Shown: positions 16,639 through 26,173, counted from the stretch's first letter. The stretch is DNA of 35,514 nucleotides from RGIG2041 sp045546315 (GCA_045546315.1 JAZQCN010000113.1:1-35514), one strand, 5' to 3'. Numbers and translations are program-made. Notes: generated by a model not told the origin, from the sequence alone.

Positions 16639-19080
16639 TCAGTTAATGCTCGGCAGGTTCCAGATGTACTTGTTGTACTCTGCAATCGTTCTGTCAGAAG
16701 AGAAGAAGCCGGCGGCAGCTGTATTGATAACAGCTTTCTTGTACCACAGAGCTTTGTTTGTAAATTCTCTTGCAACCGTAGCCTGCATGTCCTTATAAGC
16801 GTCAAAATCGCGTACAACCATGTACGGGTCCGGTGTGCCGTAATCACCAAAGAGCAGGGATTGATAAATATCCTTAAACAGATGCGGGTGATTTGGCTCA
16901 AGTGTGCCGTCGATTAACTGGTCTAACACGCGCTTTAAAGGCATATTCGAGGCGTAAATCGACTGTACTTCCGCTGTGTCATAGCGGTAGCGCTTTGCAA
17001 CCTCATCCGCACGCAAACCGAAAATATACATATTTTCAATGCCTGCCTGCTCGCTCATTTCAACATTTGCGCCATCGAAGGTACCGATGGTGAGCGCACC
17101 GTTTAACATAAACTTCATATTGCCGGTACCGGATGCTTCTTTGCCGGCGGTTGAAATCTGTTCGGATACATCAGCTGCGGTTGTCAGAAGCTCTGCAATG
17201 GTCACATTGTAGTTTTCAATAAATACAACCTTGATTTTGCCCTCGATGGAAGCATCGTTGTTAATCAGCTTAGCAACGCTGTTGATTAGCTTGATAATCA
17301 GCTTTGCTCTTTCGTAGCCCGGCGCTGCCTTAGCGGCAAAGATAAATGTTCTCGGCACGAAATCCATACCCGGATTATCCTTGAGGCAGTTGTACAGGTA
17401 CATTACATGTAAAATGTTTAACAGCTGACGCTTGTACTCATGCAGTCGCTTTGCCTGTACATCGAAAATAGAATTTATATCAATGTCGATTCCGTTTTCC
17501 TTCTTGATATATGCAGCAAGGCGCTTTTTGTTTTCGAGCTTGATTGCAGCAAATTTTTCGCAGAAGGCTGCATCGTCAGCATATGGAATCAAATCGCGCA
17601 GCTTTTCGTGCTTTTTCAGCCAGCTCTTGCCGATGGTTTCTGTAATTAAGTTTGCAAGGGCAGGGTTGGAGTACATAATCCATCTGCGGAAGGTAATGCC
17701 GTTTGTAATTGCGTGGAAGCGGCTCGTATCCAAACGATAGTAATCTGCAAAAATATCGTCAGTCAGAATCTGTGTATGCAGCTTGGATACACCGTTTACA
17801 GCGTGGCATGTTGCAAGGCAAAGATTTGCCATGCTCACCTGATCGTTGTTGATGATGGACATATATGCAATCTTACCGTGGTCGCCCGGATATGCCTGAT
17901 TGAGGCGGTCGAGCAGACGGTAGTTGATTTCTTTTACAATCATATAAATACGCGGAAGCAGCGGCTCAAAAATGCTGATTGGCCACTTTTCAAGCGCTTC
18001 GCTCATTACGGTGTGGTTAGTATAGGCAAAGGTCTTTGTTGTAATATCCCAAGCCTGGTCCCAACCGAGACCTTCGTTGTCCATCAAAATACGCATCAGC
18101 TCCGGAATGCCGAGTGCCGGGTGCGTATCGTTGATGTGAATAGCAATCTTTTCCGGGAAAATATCCCAGTTTGTGCCGTGGAAATGCTTGAAGTCGCGCA
18201 GTATCCACTGGATGGTAGCGGATACCAGGAAGTACTGCTGACGCAGTCTGAGCATTTTGCCCTCGTTGTGGTTGTCTTCCGGGTAAAGCACCTTGGAAAT
18301 AACTTCAGCCATTTCCTTTTCCTCAACCGCGCGAACATATTGACCTTCGTTGAAGAACTTCATGTTCAAATCGGAAGGTGCCTTTGCACTCCAGAGACGG
18401 AGCTTGTTGATGATTTTAGAATCGTAGCCGCAAACCGGCACATCGTACGGAATAGCAAGCACGGTGTGCGAGTTTTCGTATCTGAAGGAGAAGCGACCGT
18501 CGTTCCAATCGGTATAAACTGTACCGCCGAAGAGAACCTCAACGGTTTCCTCCGGGCGTTCAACCTCCCAAACATAGCCGTTATCGAGCCAGGAATCCGG
18601 CTGCTCAAACTGATAGCCGTTAATGATTTTTTGGCGGAAGAGACCGAATTCATAGCGAATTGTAGAACCGTAAGCCGGCAAATCGAGCGAGGTCAAGGAG
18701 TCGATAAAGCAGGCAGCGAGACGACCGAGACCGCCGTTGCCGAGACCGGCATCCGCTTCGCGGTTTTCCACTGCATTTATATCTAAGCCGATATGCTTTA
18801 ACACCTTTGTCATATCATTGGTGAGGGCGAGGTTTAACATATTTGCGCCAAACAATCTGCCCATCAAAAACTCAGACGAGAGGTAATAAAGCTTCTTCGC
18901 CTTCATCTCTTTTACTTTTGCGTGTGAATATTGCCACTTTTTCATAATTTGGTCACGCACGGTCAGTGCAGCAGCCTTGTAAATCATATTTTCTGTGGCA
19001 TCCTCTATGGTTTTACCGAAGTTAAGCATAACCTTTTCGGTAATTTCTTCCAAGAGTGCTTGCTGTTTCTTTGTTAACAT
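16639..19080 (-). CDS. glgP: Glycogen/maltodextrin phosphorylase
   Basis: 813 residues. Releases glucose-1-phosphate from the non-reducing ends of glycogen; PLP enzyme, family GT35. Characteristic segments are YLSSEFLMGRLFG, ADAGLGNGGLGRLAACFIDS, HINDTHPALGIPELMR and the PLP site EASGTGNMKFMLNGA, with Lys at about 656. The start at 19080 (MLTKKQQ) is chosen because AAGGAA lies about 8 bases upstream; a start 13 codons earlier would give an unusual basic extension and has no good site. It follows glgA by 47 bases in the same operon, so synthesis and breakdown enzymes are co-transcribed. Length and motifs are typical. Confidence 0.96.
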   Translation of the reverse strand: MLTKKQQALLEEITEKVMLNFGKTIEDATENMIYKAAALTVRDQIMKKWQYSHAKVKEMKAKKLYYLSSEFLMGRLFGANMLNLALTNDMTKVLKHIGLDINAVENREADAGLGNGGLGRLAACFIDSLTSLDLPAYGSTIRYEFGLFRQKIINGYQFEQPDSWLDNGYVWEVERPEETVEVLFGGTVYTDWNDGRFSFRYENSHTVLAIPYDVPVCGYDSKIINKLRLWSAKAPSDLNMKFFNEGQYVRAVEEKEMAEVISKVLYPEDNHNEGKMLRLRQQYFLVSATIQWILRDFKHFHGTNWDIFPEKIAIHINDTHPALGIPELMRILMDNEGLGWDQAWDITTKTFAYTNHTVMSEALEKWPISIFEPLLPRIYMIVKEINYRLLDRLNQAYPGDHGKIAYMSIINNDQVSMANLCLATCHAVNGVSKLHTQILTDDIFADYYRLDTSRFHAITNGITFRRWIMYSNPALANLITETIGKSWLKKHEKLRDLIPYADDAAFCEKFAAIKLENKKRLAAYIKKENGIDIDINSIFDVQAKRLHEYKRQLLNILHVMYLYNCLKDNPGMDFVPRTFIFAAKAAPGYERAKLIIKLINSVAKLINNDASIEGKIKVVFIENYNVTIAELLTTAADVSEQISTAGKEASGTGNMKFMLNGALTIGTFDGANVEMSEQAGIENMYIFGLRADEVAKRYRYDTAEVQSIYASNMPLKRVLDQLIDGTLEPNHPHLFKDIYQSLLFGDYGTPDPYMVVRDFDAYKDMQATVAREFTNKALWYKKAVINTAAAGFFSSDRTIAEYNKYIWNLPSIN

Positions 19081-19127
19081 GTTTTTGTTTCCTTTCTGGT
19101 GTCTATGTGGATTTCGCACCGGTGGGT

Positions 19128-20564
19128 TTAACCGAGGAGCGATTTATATAAATTCAGATATTTCTTTGCGGAGACTTCCCAAGAAAAATCTGCCTTCATA
19201 GCCTGTCTTACAAGCGATTGCCAAGCCTTTTTGTTTGCAAAGGTTTCTGCGGCATAGCGCGTTACCTTTAATAAGTCATGTGAATCATACGGTGCAAACG
19301 AAAAGCCCGTGCCTTCGCCGGTATACTCGTTGTACGGCTTGACGGTATCTTTTAAACCGCCGGTTTCTCGTACAATCGGAAGTGTACCGTATTTCATAGA
19401 AATGATTTGGCTCAAGCCGCACGGCTCGAATCTTGACGGCATTAAAAATGCGTCGGAGCCTGCATAAATTTTATGTGCAAGGTTATTGTCGAAGCAAATC
19501 TTTGCCGCGAACTTGTCCGGATAGGTTTTTGCATACCAACGGAACATATTTTCGTAGTGCGCATCACCTGTGCCGAGTACAACGAGCTGAATGTCCCATT
19601 TGGACAGCTCTGCGATGATTTGTGCAATCAAATCAAAGCCCTTTTGCGAGGTTAAACGGCTGACAATACCGATGAGCATACAGTCCGGATTTTGCGCAAG
19701 GCCTAAATCCTTTTGCAATCCTAATTTGTTGGCAGCTTTGCCGCTGACAAAGTTTCTGCCGTTGTACATTTTATAAATGCCTTCGTCCGTTGCCGGATTA
19801 TATTGCTCGTAGGAAAGACCGTTTACAATACCGGTCAGTTGACCGCTTCTTGCGCGCATCAGGCCATCGAGACCTTCACCGTATTCCGGTGTCTGGATTT
19901 CTTGTGCATATGTTTCGCTGACTGTCGTAATTGCATCGGCGTAAACCAAACCGCCCTTGAGCATATTGACATCGTTTTTGTACTCAAGCTTATCCGAGGT
20001 TAAGTAAGAGGAATCTAAACCGAGCACATCCTCTAAAGCAAATCTGTCCCAAATGCCCTGGAAGAGCAGATTGTGGATGGTGATTACGGTTTTGATGTTT
20101 CTGTAGAACGGATTGTTCTGGAACTGTGCGTTTAACAGCACCGGGATTGCCGCGCTCTGCCAGTCATTTACATGAATAATGTCCGGGCGGAAATCAATAT
20201 CCGGCAGAATCGAAAGTGCAGCCTTTGAGAAAAAGGCAAACTTTTCGAAGTCCTCGTGGATGTAGCCGTAGAGCTGTTGGCCTATAAAATAGAACTCATT
20301 GTCTATGAAATATACTTTAATACCCTTATAATCCATTTCAAAGATACCGCAGTACTGTTTTCGCCAGCCAAGCTGTACTTCGATTGCTTTGATAAAGCGC
20401 ATCTGAGAGCGATACTGCTCACCAATGCAGCCGTAGAGCGGCATACAAATGCGCACATCGACACCTGCCTTGGCAAGAGCGAGTGGCAGCGTGCCTGCAA
20501 CATCGGCAAGGCCGCCGGACTTTGCAAATGGAACTACCTCGGATGAAACGAAAAATACTTTCAT
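19128..20564 (-). CDS. glgA: Glycogen synthase (ADP-glucose type)
   Basis: 478 residues, GT5 family. Transfers glucose from ADP-glucose to a growing alpha-1,4 chain. The N-terminal ADP-glucose motif KSGGLADVAGTLP is at about 15-27, with HVNDWQSAAIPVLL in the middle. The C-terminal GT-B signature is PSRFEPCGLSQI, followed by GTLPIVRETGGLKDTV. GGAGG lies 5 bases before ATG 20564; the four codons upstream have no better site. It is the fourth gene of the glg operon. A GC-rich hairpin sits between glgD and glgA, upstream of its ribosome binding site. Confidence 0.97.
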   Translation of the reverse strand: MKVFFVSSEVVPFAKSGGLADVAGTLPLALAKAGVDVRICMPLYGCIGEQYRSQMRFIKAIEVQLGWRKQYCGIFEMDYKGIKVYFIDNEFYFIGQQLYGYIHEDFEKFAFFSKAALSILPDIDFRPDIIHVNDWQSAAIPVLLNAQFQNNPFYRNIKTVITIHNLLFQGIWDRFALEDVLGLDSSYLTSDKLEYKNDVNMLKGGLVYADAITTVSETYAQEIQTPEYGEGLDGLMRARSGQLTGIVNGLSYEQYNPATDEGIYKMYNGRNFVSGKAANKLGLQKDLGLAQNPDCMLIGIVSRLTSQKGFDLIAQIIAELSKWDIQLVVLGTGDAHYENMFRWYAKTYPDKFAAKICFDNNLAHKIYAGSDAFLMPSRFEPCGLSQIISMKYGTLPIVRETGGLKDTVKPYNEYTGEGTGFSFAPYDSHDLLKVTRYAAETFANKKAWQSLVRQAMKADFSWEVSAKKYLNLYKSLLG

Positions 20565-20588
20565 GTTAACCTCCAAAATCAGAAATAA

Positions 20589-20625
20589 ATCGGAAGCGGG
20601 GGACAGTTGCCCCCGCGTTACCGAT
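20589..20625 (-). terminator. GC-rich hairpin between glgD and glgA
   Basis: GCGGGGG/CCCCCGC form a 7-bp stem with a 7-base loop, extended through a small internal loop by ATCGG/CCGAT. On the minus strand it is followed by TTATTTCTG, not a full T run. It could be a weak terminator or a stem that protects or processes the operon RNA. Confidence 0.55.
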
Positions 20626-20639
20626 TCGGGTATTGTGAA

Positions 20640-21764
20640 TTATACTACACTGTGCTTTGCGATGACGAACGGATAGTTCGGCTGCCCCATAACGGATTTG
20701 TCGTTTAAGAGGGTAACCTCTTTATCCAACACAACATTTTCGGCAAAGCAGTTTTCTAAAATGATGCTGTTTTGCATAACGATAGAATTCTTGATGGTTG
20801 TGCCCTTGCCGATTTTAACGCCGCGGAACACAATCGAATTTTCAACCGTACCATCGATGATGCAACCATCGGCAATCAAAGAGCCGGAAACAGATGCATT
20901 TGCGCCGTAGCGTGTCGGCGGCTGGTCTTTAACCTTGGTAAAAATTTTATCCTTTGCCAGGAAAATTTCCTTGCGGATTACGGTATTTAATAAATTCATA
21001 TTGTTCTTGAAATACGAATTGATTGAGGTTACGCGGCCGACATAGCCGTTGAACTCATAGCCGTAAATGCGCAGTGTATTCAGCTTTTTAATCAAAACAT
21101 CCATCGTAAGGTCGTGCTCGCCGCGCGAGAAGCAGTCCTCCACAAGCGACATAAGCAGCGTACGCTCGATGATGTAAGTTTCCATCGACACCTTCTTTGT
21201 GGAAGGATGTGTATGGCTTTTCATAATGTCTGTAACACGGCCGTCCTCTGCGGTTTCGAGGAAGGTGTAATGCGAAAGTTCAGCCTTGTCGAGCTCCTCT
21301 TCTGTGTTATAGAGCACAGTGATATCTGCATTCATTTCCTTGTGGAAAGCAAGTGCTTTTTTGAAGGTGCAGTTGTAGAAGGTGTTTGCTCTGGATATTA
21401 CGAAATAGTCCGGCTTCGTCTTGCGGATAAAGCCGAAGATACCGTAAAGCGTATCAATATCACCGGTTACCTTGCCGATATTGTCTTTTTCTACATACGG
21501 CGGCAAAATGTAAAGACCGGAGTTTTTGCGACTCAAATCCCACGCCTTGCCGGAGCCGAGGTGGTCCATCAGGGAGGAATAGTTTTGCTGTGTAGCAACA
21601 CCGATGTTGCGGATGCCGGAGTTGACCATGTTGGACATGATAAAGTCAACCAGGCGGTATCTGCCGCCCATCGGTAAGGCTGCAACGGAACGCTTTTCCG
21701 TCAGTGCGCCTAAATGTATATCGGTTTCATTTGCCAAAATAATACCGGCCATTGCGTCCATCAT
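20640..21764 (-). CDS. glgD: Glucose-1-phosphate adenylyltransferase regulatory subunit GlgD
   Basis: 374 residues. Partner of GlgC in the ADP-glucose pyrophosphorylase of many Firmicutes. It keeps the family fold (RYRLVDFIMSNMVNSGI, GKAWDLSRKNSGLYILPPY, and a C-terminal left-handed beta-helix with KIGKGTTIKNSIVMQNS). The nucleotide loop GGxGxRL of active subunits is replaced by LANETDIHLGAL, and the downstream lysine-proline site differs, which marks GlgD as the non-catalytic modulating subunit in studied pairs. Its ATG is 2 bases after the glgC stop. GGAGGTG inside the last glgC codons is its ribosome binding site, so the two are coupled and probably made in equal amounts. Confidence 0.95.
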   Translation of the reverse strand: MMDAMAGIILANETDIHLGALTEKRSVAALPMGGRYRLVDFIMSNMVNSGIRNIGVATQQNYSSLMDHLGSGKAWDLSRKNSGLYILPPYVEKDNIGKVTGDIDTLYGIFGFIRKTKPDYFVISRANTFYNCTFKKALAFHKEMNADITVLYNTEEELDKAELSHYTFLETAEDGRVTDIMKSHTHPSTKKVSMETYIIERTLLMSLVEDCFSRGEHDLTMDVLIKKLNTLRIYGYEFNGYVGRVTSINSYFKNNMNLLNTVIRKEIFLAKDKIFTKVKDQPPTRYGANASVSGSLIADGCIIDGTVENSIVFRGVKIGKGTTIKNSIVMQNSIILENCFAENVVLDKEVTLLNDKSVMGQPNYPFVIAKHSVV

Positions 21765-21766
21765 AA

Positions 21767-23017
21767 TCAGGCACCTCCTTCGTTTACGGCTGCAGCATCA
21801 GCTTCGCCGCCTGTGATATTCTCTTCAACCATTGCGCCCTTGAAAATCTCTGTGTTCGGTGCAATTTGAATGCCGCCCTGCAATAATACGATGCCGTCTG
21901 TGCACATTGGCGATGCGTACGGATTGTTTTCACTTTCGTTTACGCCGACAACAGCGCCTGCGCCGACGATGGCATTCGGACCGATAATTGCTTTTTCGAT
22001 CACAGCACCGGCGCCGATGATTGCATTCGGCATAATTACACTGTCGCGAATTACGGCACCATCACCGACATCCACGCCTTCAGCAAGGACGGAATGTTCG
22101 ATTTTGCCTGCAATGTAACACCCTTCCGTAATGCAGCAGTTTTTCAACTCTGCATTTGCAGAAATATAGTGCGGCGGCTTTACCGGATTTCTGGAAAAAA
22201 TACGCCATTTCGGGTCGTTAATCTCTAAAAGCGGGGGATCTGTAAGCATATCCATATGCGCTTCCCAAAGACTTTGAATTGTACCGACATCACGCCAGTA
22301 GTCTTCATAATGGTACGCACACATTTTTTCGCCCATCTTCAGCATCTGCGGTATGATGTTTTTGCCGAAATCGTTTTCGGAACGCGGATTGTTTTCGTCG
22401 ACGATTAAGTATTTCTTCAATGTTTGCCAATTGAAGATATAAATACCCATAGAAGCCAGATTGCTCTTCGGCTCTTTCGGCTTTTCTTCAAATTCTACGA
22501 TATTGTTTTCGGCATCTACATTCATAATGCCGAAGCGGGAAGCCTCCTCCCACGGCACAGGCATAACAGCTACGGTAGCCTCTGCACCTGCAGCTACATG
22601 CGCCTTCAGCATTTTTGCGTAGTCCATTTTATAAATATGGTCACCGGACATAATCAGTACATAGTTTGGGTTGAACTGCTCGATAAAGCTGATGTTTTGG
22701 TAGATGGCATTTGCCGTTCCTTTGTACCATTCGCCCTTTTCAGCTTTGACATACGGCGGTAATACATAAACGCCGCCGTAGTTTCTGTCCAAATCCCACG
22801 GTACGCCATTGCCGATGTAAGTGTTCAGCTCCAGTGGTTGGTACTGCGTTAAAACGCCGACTGCTTCGATGCCGGAGTGTGTGCAGTTGCTCAGTGCAAA
22901 GTCGATGATTCTGTACTTTCCGCCGAATGGTACGGCCGGCTTTGCTACGTCCTTTGTCAAAGCACCTAAACGGCTACCCTGACCGCCGGCAAGTATCATA
23001 CCTACACAGTTCGTCAT
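21767..23017 (-). CDS. glgC: Glucose-1-phosphate adenylyltransferase catalytic subunit GlgC
   Basis: 416 residues. Makes ADP-glucose from ATP and glucose-1-phosphate, the committed step of bacterial glycogen synthesis. The N-terminal GGQGSRLGALTKDVAKPAVPFGGKYRIIDFALSNC is intact but for ordinary family variation. It is followed by GTANAIYQN, MSGDHIYKMDY, the glucose-1-phosphate region VEFEEKPKEPKSNLASMG, and a C-terminal hexapeptide-repeat beta-helix. AGGAGGAATTAAAC places the ATG. A 190-base gap separates it from glgB upstream, the widest gap inside the operon. It ends with a short Ala/Glu-rich tail absent from most homologues. Confidence 0.97.
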   Translation of the reverse strand: MTNCVGMILAGGQGSRLGALTKDVAKPAVPFGGKYRIIDFALSNCTHSGIEAVGVLTQYQPLELNTYIGNGVPWDLDRNYGGVYVLPPYVKAEKGEWYKGTANAIYQNISFIEQFNPNYVLIMSGDHIYKMDYAKMLKAHVAAGAEATVAVMPVPWEEASRFGIMNVDAENNIVEFEEKPKEPKSNLASMGIYIFNWQTLKKYLIVDENNPRSENDFGKNIIPQMLKMGEKMCAYHYEDYWRDVGTIQSLWEAHMDMLTDPPLLEINDPKWRIFSRNPVKPPHYISANAELKNCCITEGCYIAGKIEHSVLAEGVDVGDGAVIRDSVIMPNAIIGAGAVIEKAIIGPNAIVGAGAVVGVNESENNPYASPMCTDGIVLLQGGIQIAPNTEIFKGAMVEENITGGEADAAAVNEGGA

Positions 23018-23208
23018 GTTTAATTCCTCCTAACTGTCATTCCGCACGTAGCGCGATACCATCGTCTAAGCTTACGCGCTGTAAACAGCACAAAATCCGA
23101 TCTTTAGGCGAATGCGTTAACCGTGTTATGGCGAAATGTATTTAAATTTAATTATTCCTAAAACTGCATATTCACTAACATATGCAGTAAAAAAGGCAAT
23201 GATGCAAT
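23018..23208. other. glgB-glgC intergenic region with hairpin and repeat-like sequence
   Basis: No gene is seen in these 191 bases. On the minus strand, just after glgB, a 9-bp stem (ACTGCATAT/ATATGCAGT at 23188-23163) with TTTT on both sides forms a weak terminator. The half next to glgC (23034-23070) has TGTCATTCCGCACGTAGCGCGAT, which resembles the degenerate TGTCATTC-type interspersed repeats common in bacterial genomes, and a GCTGT-AA-ACAGC palindrome. No consensus promoter for glgC was found. Confidence 0.4.
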
Positions 23209-25131
23209 TTATTTCTCGTTTTTCTTTGGCTTGCGCTTTAAATACAGCGTTGTCAGCGGGGGGAGGTCAAGCTCTAAGATATACTTAAACTCGCCCCATT
23301 GCTTTCTGCGCGCTTTGCAGGTGGTTTTTATAGCGGATGTGCCGTTGAATTTAACATCGTCACTGTTTAAAATGACCTCGTATTCACCGGCTGCCGGCAC
23401 ACCGAAGCAGTAGCTCGGGCGCGAAACCGGCGTGAAGTTTGAAATAACAACTACCTGGTTGGATTTTGCTTTTGCGCTTCGAATAAAGCTGAATACGCTG
23501 TTGTTTTCGTCAGAGGCATTTATCCATTTAAAACCGTCCCAGCTGTCCTCAATTTGCCAAAAGCTCTTTTCGGCTTTGTAGGTTTCATTTAAAAACTGTA
23601 CAAAGCGCAAAAGACCGTCGTGCGTATCGTATTCGTGCAGGTTCCAGTCCAATCCTTCCGCAGGGCGCCACTCAATAAACTGCCCGAATTCGCCGCCCAT
23701 AAAGAGCAGCTTTTTGCCCGGATGTGCCATCATATACGCATAAAAAGCCTTCAAAGTCTTGAATTTCTCTTCGTATGTGCCGTACATCTTGTCAAGCAAA
23801 GAACGCTTGCCGTGTACAACCTCGTCGTGCGAGAGCGGCAGGATGTAGTTTTCTGAAAATGCGTAGAACATGGAAAAAGTCATCGCATTGTGATTGTATT
23901 TGCGGAAATATGGGTCTAATGCCATATAGCGCAACGAATCGTTCATCCAGCCCATATTCCACTTGTAGTTAAAGCCAAGGCCGCCCTGGTCGACCGGCTT
24001 GGTTACACTCGGCCATGCTGTGGATTCTTCTGCAATCATAAGTGCGTTCGGGAAATCCTTGAAAATGGATGCATTGAGATTTTGTAAAAATGCAACGGCT
24101 TCATAATTTTCATTGCCGCCGTCTTTATTGGCAATCCAATTGCCGTCACTGCGGTTGTAGTCGCGGTAGAGCATAGAGGACACAGCATCCACGCGCAGAC
24201 CGTCGATGTGATATTTGTCAAACCAAAAATATGCATTGGAAATCAGGAAGGAGATGACTTCTGTTCGACCAAAATCGAAAACAAGCGTGCCCCATTCCTT
24301 GTGCTCGCCGATACGCGGGTCGGCGTATTCATATAACGGACCGCCGTCGAACTTGGCTAAGCCGTGCGCGTCACGCGGAAAGTGCGCCGGCACCCAGTCT
24401 ATAATTACGGCAATTTCATTTTTATGACATGCATCAATAAATTTCATCAGCTGCTCCGGCGTACCGTAACGACTGGTTGCAGCATAATAGCCGGTCACCT
24501 GATAGCCCCAGGACCCGTCAAACGGATGCTCGGAGAGCGGCATAAGCTCAATGTGTGTATAGCCCATACCCTTAACATAGGGGATGAGCGTATCAATCAA
24601 TTCTTCGTAAGTATAAAGACTGCCGTCCTCTTTTTTGCGCCAAGAGCCGAGATGTACTTCGTAAATCAGCATCGGCTTGTCGTACGGCGCGGTTTTGTTT
24701 TTCTTGCTTTGCCACTTTTTGTCGCACCATTTATAGGTATCGACGGAACATACGATGGATGCGGTATTCGGGCGAAGCTCGCACTTATAGCCGTATGGAT
24801 CCGCTTTGAAAATAACCTCGTTATCCTGCGTTGTAATAGCGTATTTATATACAGTACCTTCGCAAACGCGGTCAGTAATGCAAACCCAAACGCCGCTGTC
24901 CTCAATCGGAGTGAGCGCACAATCCTCGCTGCTCCAGTTGTTAAAATCACCGGCTAAAGAGACAGCCTTGGCATTCGGTGCCCAAACGGCAAAGCGGTAC
25001 CCGGAAAAATCCGCTGTTTCATATTTGTGGCACCCAAGCATTGTATAAGCCTGAGAATTTGTGCCCTGTCTGAATAAATATAGCTGATAATCTGTGATGC
25101 CGTACCAGTTTTTAGTCGAATTGCTAGCCAT
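23209..25131 (-). CDS. glgB: 1,4-alpha-glucan branching enzyme
   Basis: 640 residues, GH13. Cuts alpha-1,4 chains and rejoins them as alpha-1,6 branches. A CBM48 domain (YRFAVWAPNAKAVSLAGDFNNW, about 45-130) precedes the barrel. Catalytic regions are DGLRVDAVSSML (nucleophile D315), MIAEESTAWP (acid E368) and LPLSHDEVVHGK (third Asp). The C-terminal all-beta domain ends PPLTTLYLKRK. AAGGAGA is about 9 bases before the ATG. It is the first gene of the operon, about 40 bases behind a strong promoter. All motifs are intact and the length is normal for the shorter Firmicutes form. Confidence 0.97.
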   Translation of the reverse strand: MASNSTKNWYGITDYQLYLFRQGTNSQAYTMLGCHKYETADFSGYRFAVWAPNAKAVSLAGDFNNWSSEDCALTPIEDSGVWVCITDRVCEGTVYKYAITTQDNEVIFKADPYGYKCELRPNTASIVCSVDTYKWCDKKWQSKKNKTAPYDKPMLIYEVHLGSWRKKEDGSLYTYEELIDTLIPYVKGMGYTHIELMPLSEHPFDGSWGYQVTGYYAATSRYGTPEQLMKFIDACHKNEIAVIIDWVPAHFPRDAHGLAKFDGGPLYEYADPRIGEHKEWGTLVFDFGRTEVISFLISNAYFWFDKYHIDGLRVDAVSSMLYRDYNRSDGNWIANKDGGNENYEAVAFLQNLNASIFKDFPNALMIAEESTAWPSVTKPVDQGGLGFNYKWNMGWMNDSLRYMALDPYFRKYNHNAMTFSMFYAFSENYILPLSHDEVVHGKRSLLDKMYGTYEEKFKTLKAFYAYMMAHPGKKLLFMGGEFGQFIEWRPAEGLDWNLHEYDTHDGLLRFVQFLNETYKAEKSFWQIEDSWDGFKWINASDENNSVFSFIRSAKAKSNQVVVISNFTPVSRPSYCFGVPAAGEYEVILNSDDVKFNGTSAIKTTCKARRKQWGEFKYILELDLPPLTTLYLKRKPKKNEK

Positions 25132-25175
25132 AGACAGTGTCTCCTTAATTGCTGATATAGTATGATATTTAATTT

Positions 25176-25204
25176 ATTATAACACACATTGTCATAATAA
25201 TCAA
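25176..25204 (-). promoter_or_regulatory. Promoter of the glg operon
   Basis: On the minus strand there is TTGATT, a 17-base spacer and a perfect TATAAT preceded by TGT (extended -10). The start would be near 25169. No terminator separates it from the upstream PocR-AraC gene, so read-through from there is also possible. Confidence 0.75.
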
Positions 25205-25229
25205 TAAGAAAGCTTTGGTAATGCAGGAA

Positions 25230-26093
25230 TTAATCCGCTTTCGAAGCGCTTTTTGCTTTGTAATTCGTCGGTGTTACACCATATGCGTTTTTAAATACGC
25301 GATTGAAATAGGTAACATTATTAAAGCCGGACTCGTAGGACACCTCGATAATGGATTTATCCGTGTTTTTCAAAAGCGCACAGGCGTGCTCTAAGCGAAC
25401 GCGAGACACATAGTCGGAAAAACTGATGCCCATTTCTTTTTTGTAAAGTCGACCTAAGTAGTTTTCATTAAAGAAAAACAGCTTAGCCAGGCGTTTGAGC
25501 GAAAGCGCGGTCGCATAGTTTTCGTTTACATAGTTATTTATAGAGCGCACACACCAATGCATATCGCTTTTGTTTTGCAGTTTGAAATAATGACAAAGCA
25601 TTAAAATATAGCTTTTAATCAATTCGCCAATTTGGGACCAGCGCGCAAGCTGCTCCGGTGTTGCCTGCTTCGGACGGGCAAGCAGCAAGCGATATTCATC
25701 GACGCCGGTACGCTTTGCCATGCGGCTGATGCGGCTTTTGATTTTTGCATCATCTGCATTGATATGCCCGACATAGATTACACATATCAGGTTCTTGTCA
25801 AAATACACCGGTGTTACATACTCTGTTAAGCCAAACGGACAAGTACCGAAATACGGCTTGCCGCTCTTATGACACTTTTGTATGGTCAAGGCTTTGCAGG
25901 CAAGGCAATGGGTAGCACCCTTCGGCGTGGACTTTGCAGCGTGACAAAAGCTGCGCACATGTGTTAAATATTGCGCATCCAATTGCATAATGCTGTTGGA
26001 CATAATTCCGTAGAGCGACAGCACGCATACATGAATGTCCGATTCCGATGTCAGCGAATGAATTAACGACTGAAGTGAAGCTATATTTTCCAT
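25230..26093 (-). CDS. AraC family regulator with N-terminal PocR sensory domain
   Basis: 287 residues. Residues about 1-140 form a PocR-type ligand domain with the cysteine set FCHAAKSTPKGATHCLACKALTIQKC and GTCPFGLTEYVTPVYF. A linker (to about 180) leads to an AraC DNA-binding domain (SINNYVNENYATALSLKRLAKLFFFNENYLGRLYKKEMG, IIEVSYESGFNNVTYFNRVFKNAYGVTPTNYK). PocR domains sense small ligands such as propanediol in known cases; the ligand here is unknown. The start at 26093 is behind GAGG at 9 bases; an ATG seven codons earlier has no site. It is divergent from the DUF4091 gene and co-oriented with glg, ending 26 bases before the glgB -35. Control of either neighbour is possible. Confidence 0.9.
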   Translation of the reverse strand: MENIASLQSLIHSLTSESDIHVCVLSLYGIMSNSIMQLDAQYLTHVRSFCHAAKSTPKGATHCLACKALTIQKCHKSGKPYFGTCPFGLTEYVTPVYFDKNLICVIYVGHINADDAKIKSRISRMAKRTGVDEYRLLLARPKQATPEQLARWSQIGELIKSYILMLCHYFKLQNKSDMHWCVRSINNYVNENYATALSLKRLAKLFFFNENYLGRLYKKEMGISFSDYVSRVRLEHACALLKNTDKSIIEVSYESGFNNVTYFNRVFKNAYGVTPTNYKAKSASKAD

Positions 26094-26144
26094 TGTTATA
26101 TGCCTCGATTCCATTTTTAAACATTATTTTTATTACTTATATTT

Positions 26145-26173
26145 ATTTTAACACAGATGTACGGTTTGTTCAA
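26145..26173 (-). promoter_or_regulatory. Promoter of the PocR-AraC gene
   Basis: On the minus strand there is TTGAAC, a 17-base spacer and TAAAAT preceded by TGT. It lies about 50 bases before the chosen start. Confidence 0.55.

Noticed and set aside
17713..18786. A 357-codon open frame on the plus strand opposite glgP
   Set aside because: It lies wholly antisense to a gene with continuous, conserved glycogen phosphorylase motifs; it has no ribosome binding site or recognisable domain. It is a codon-bias shadow.
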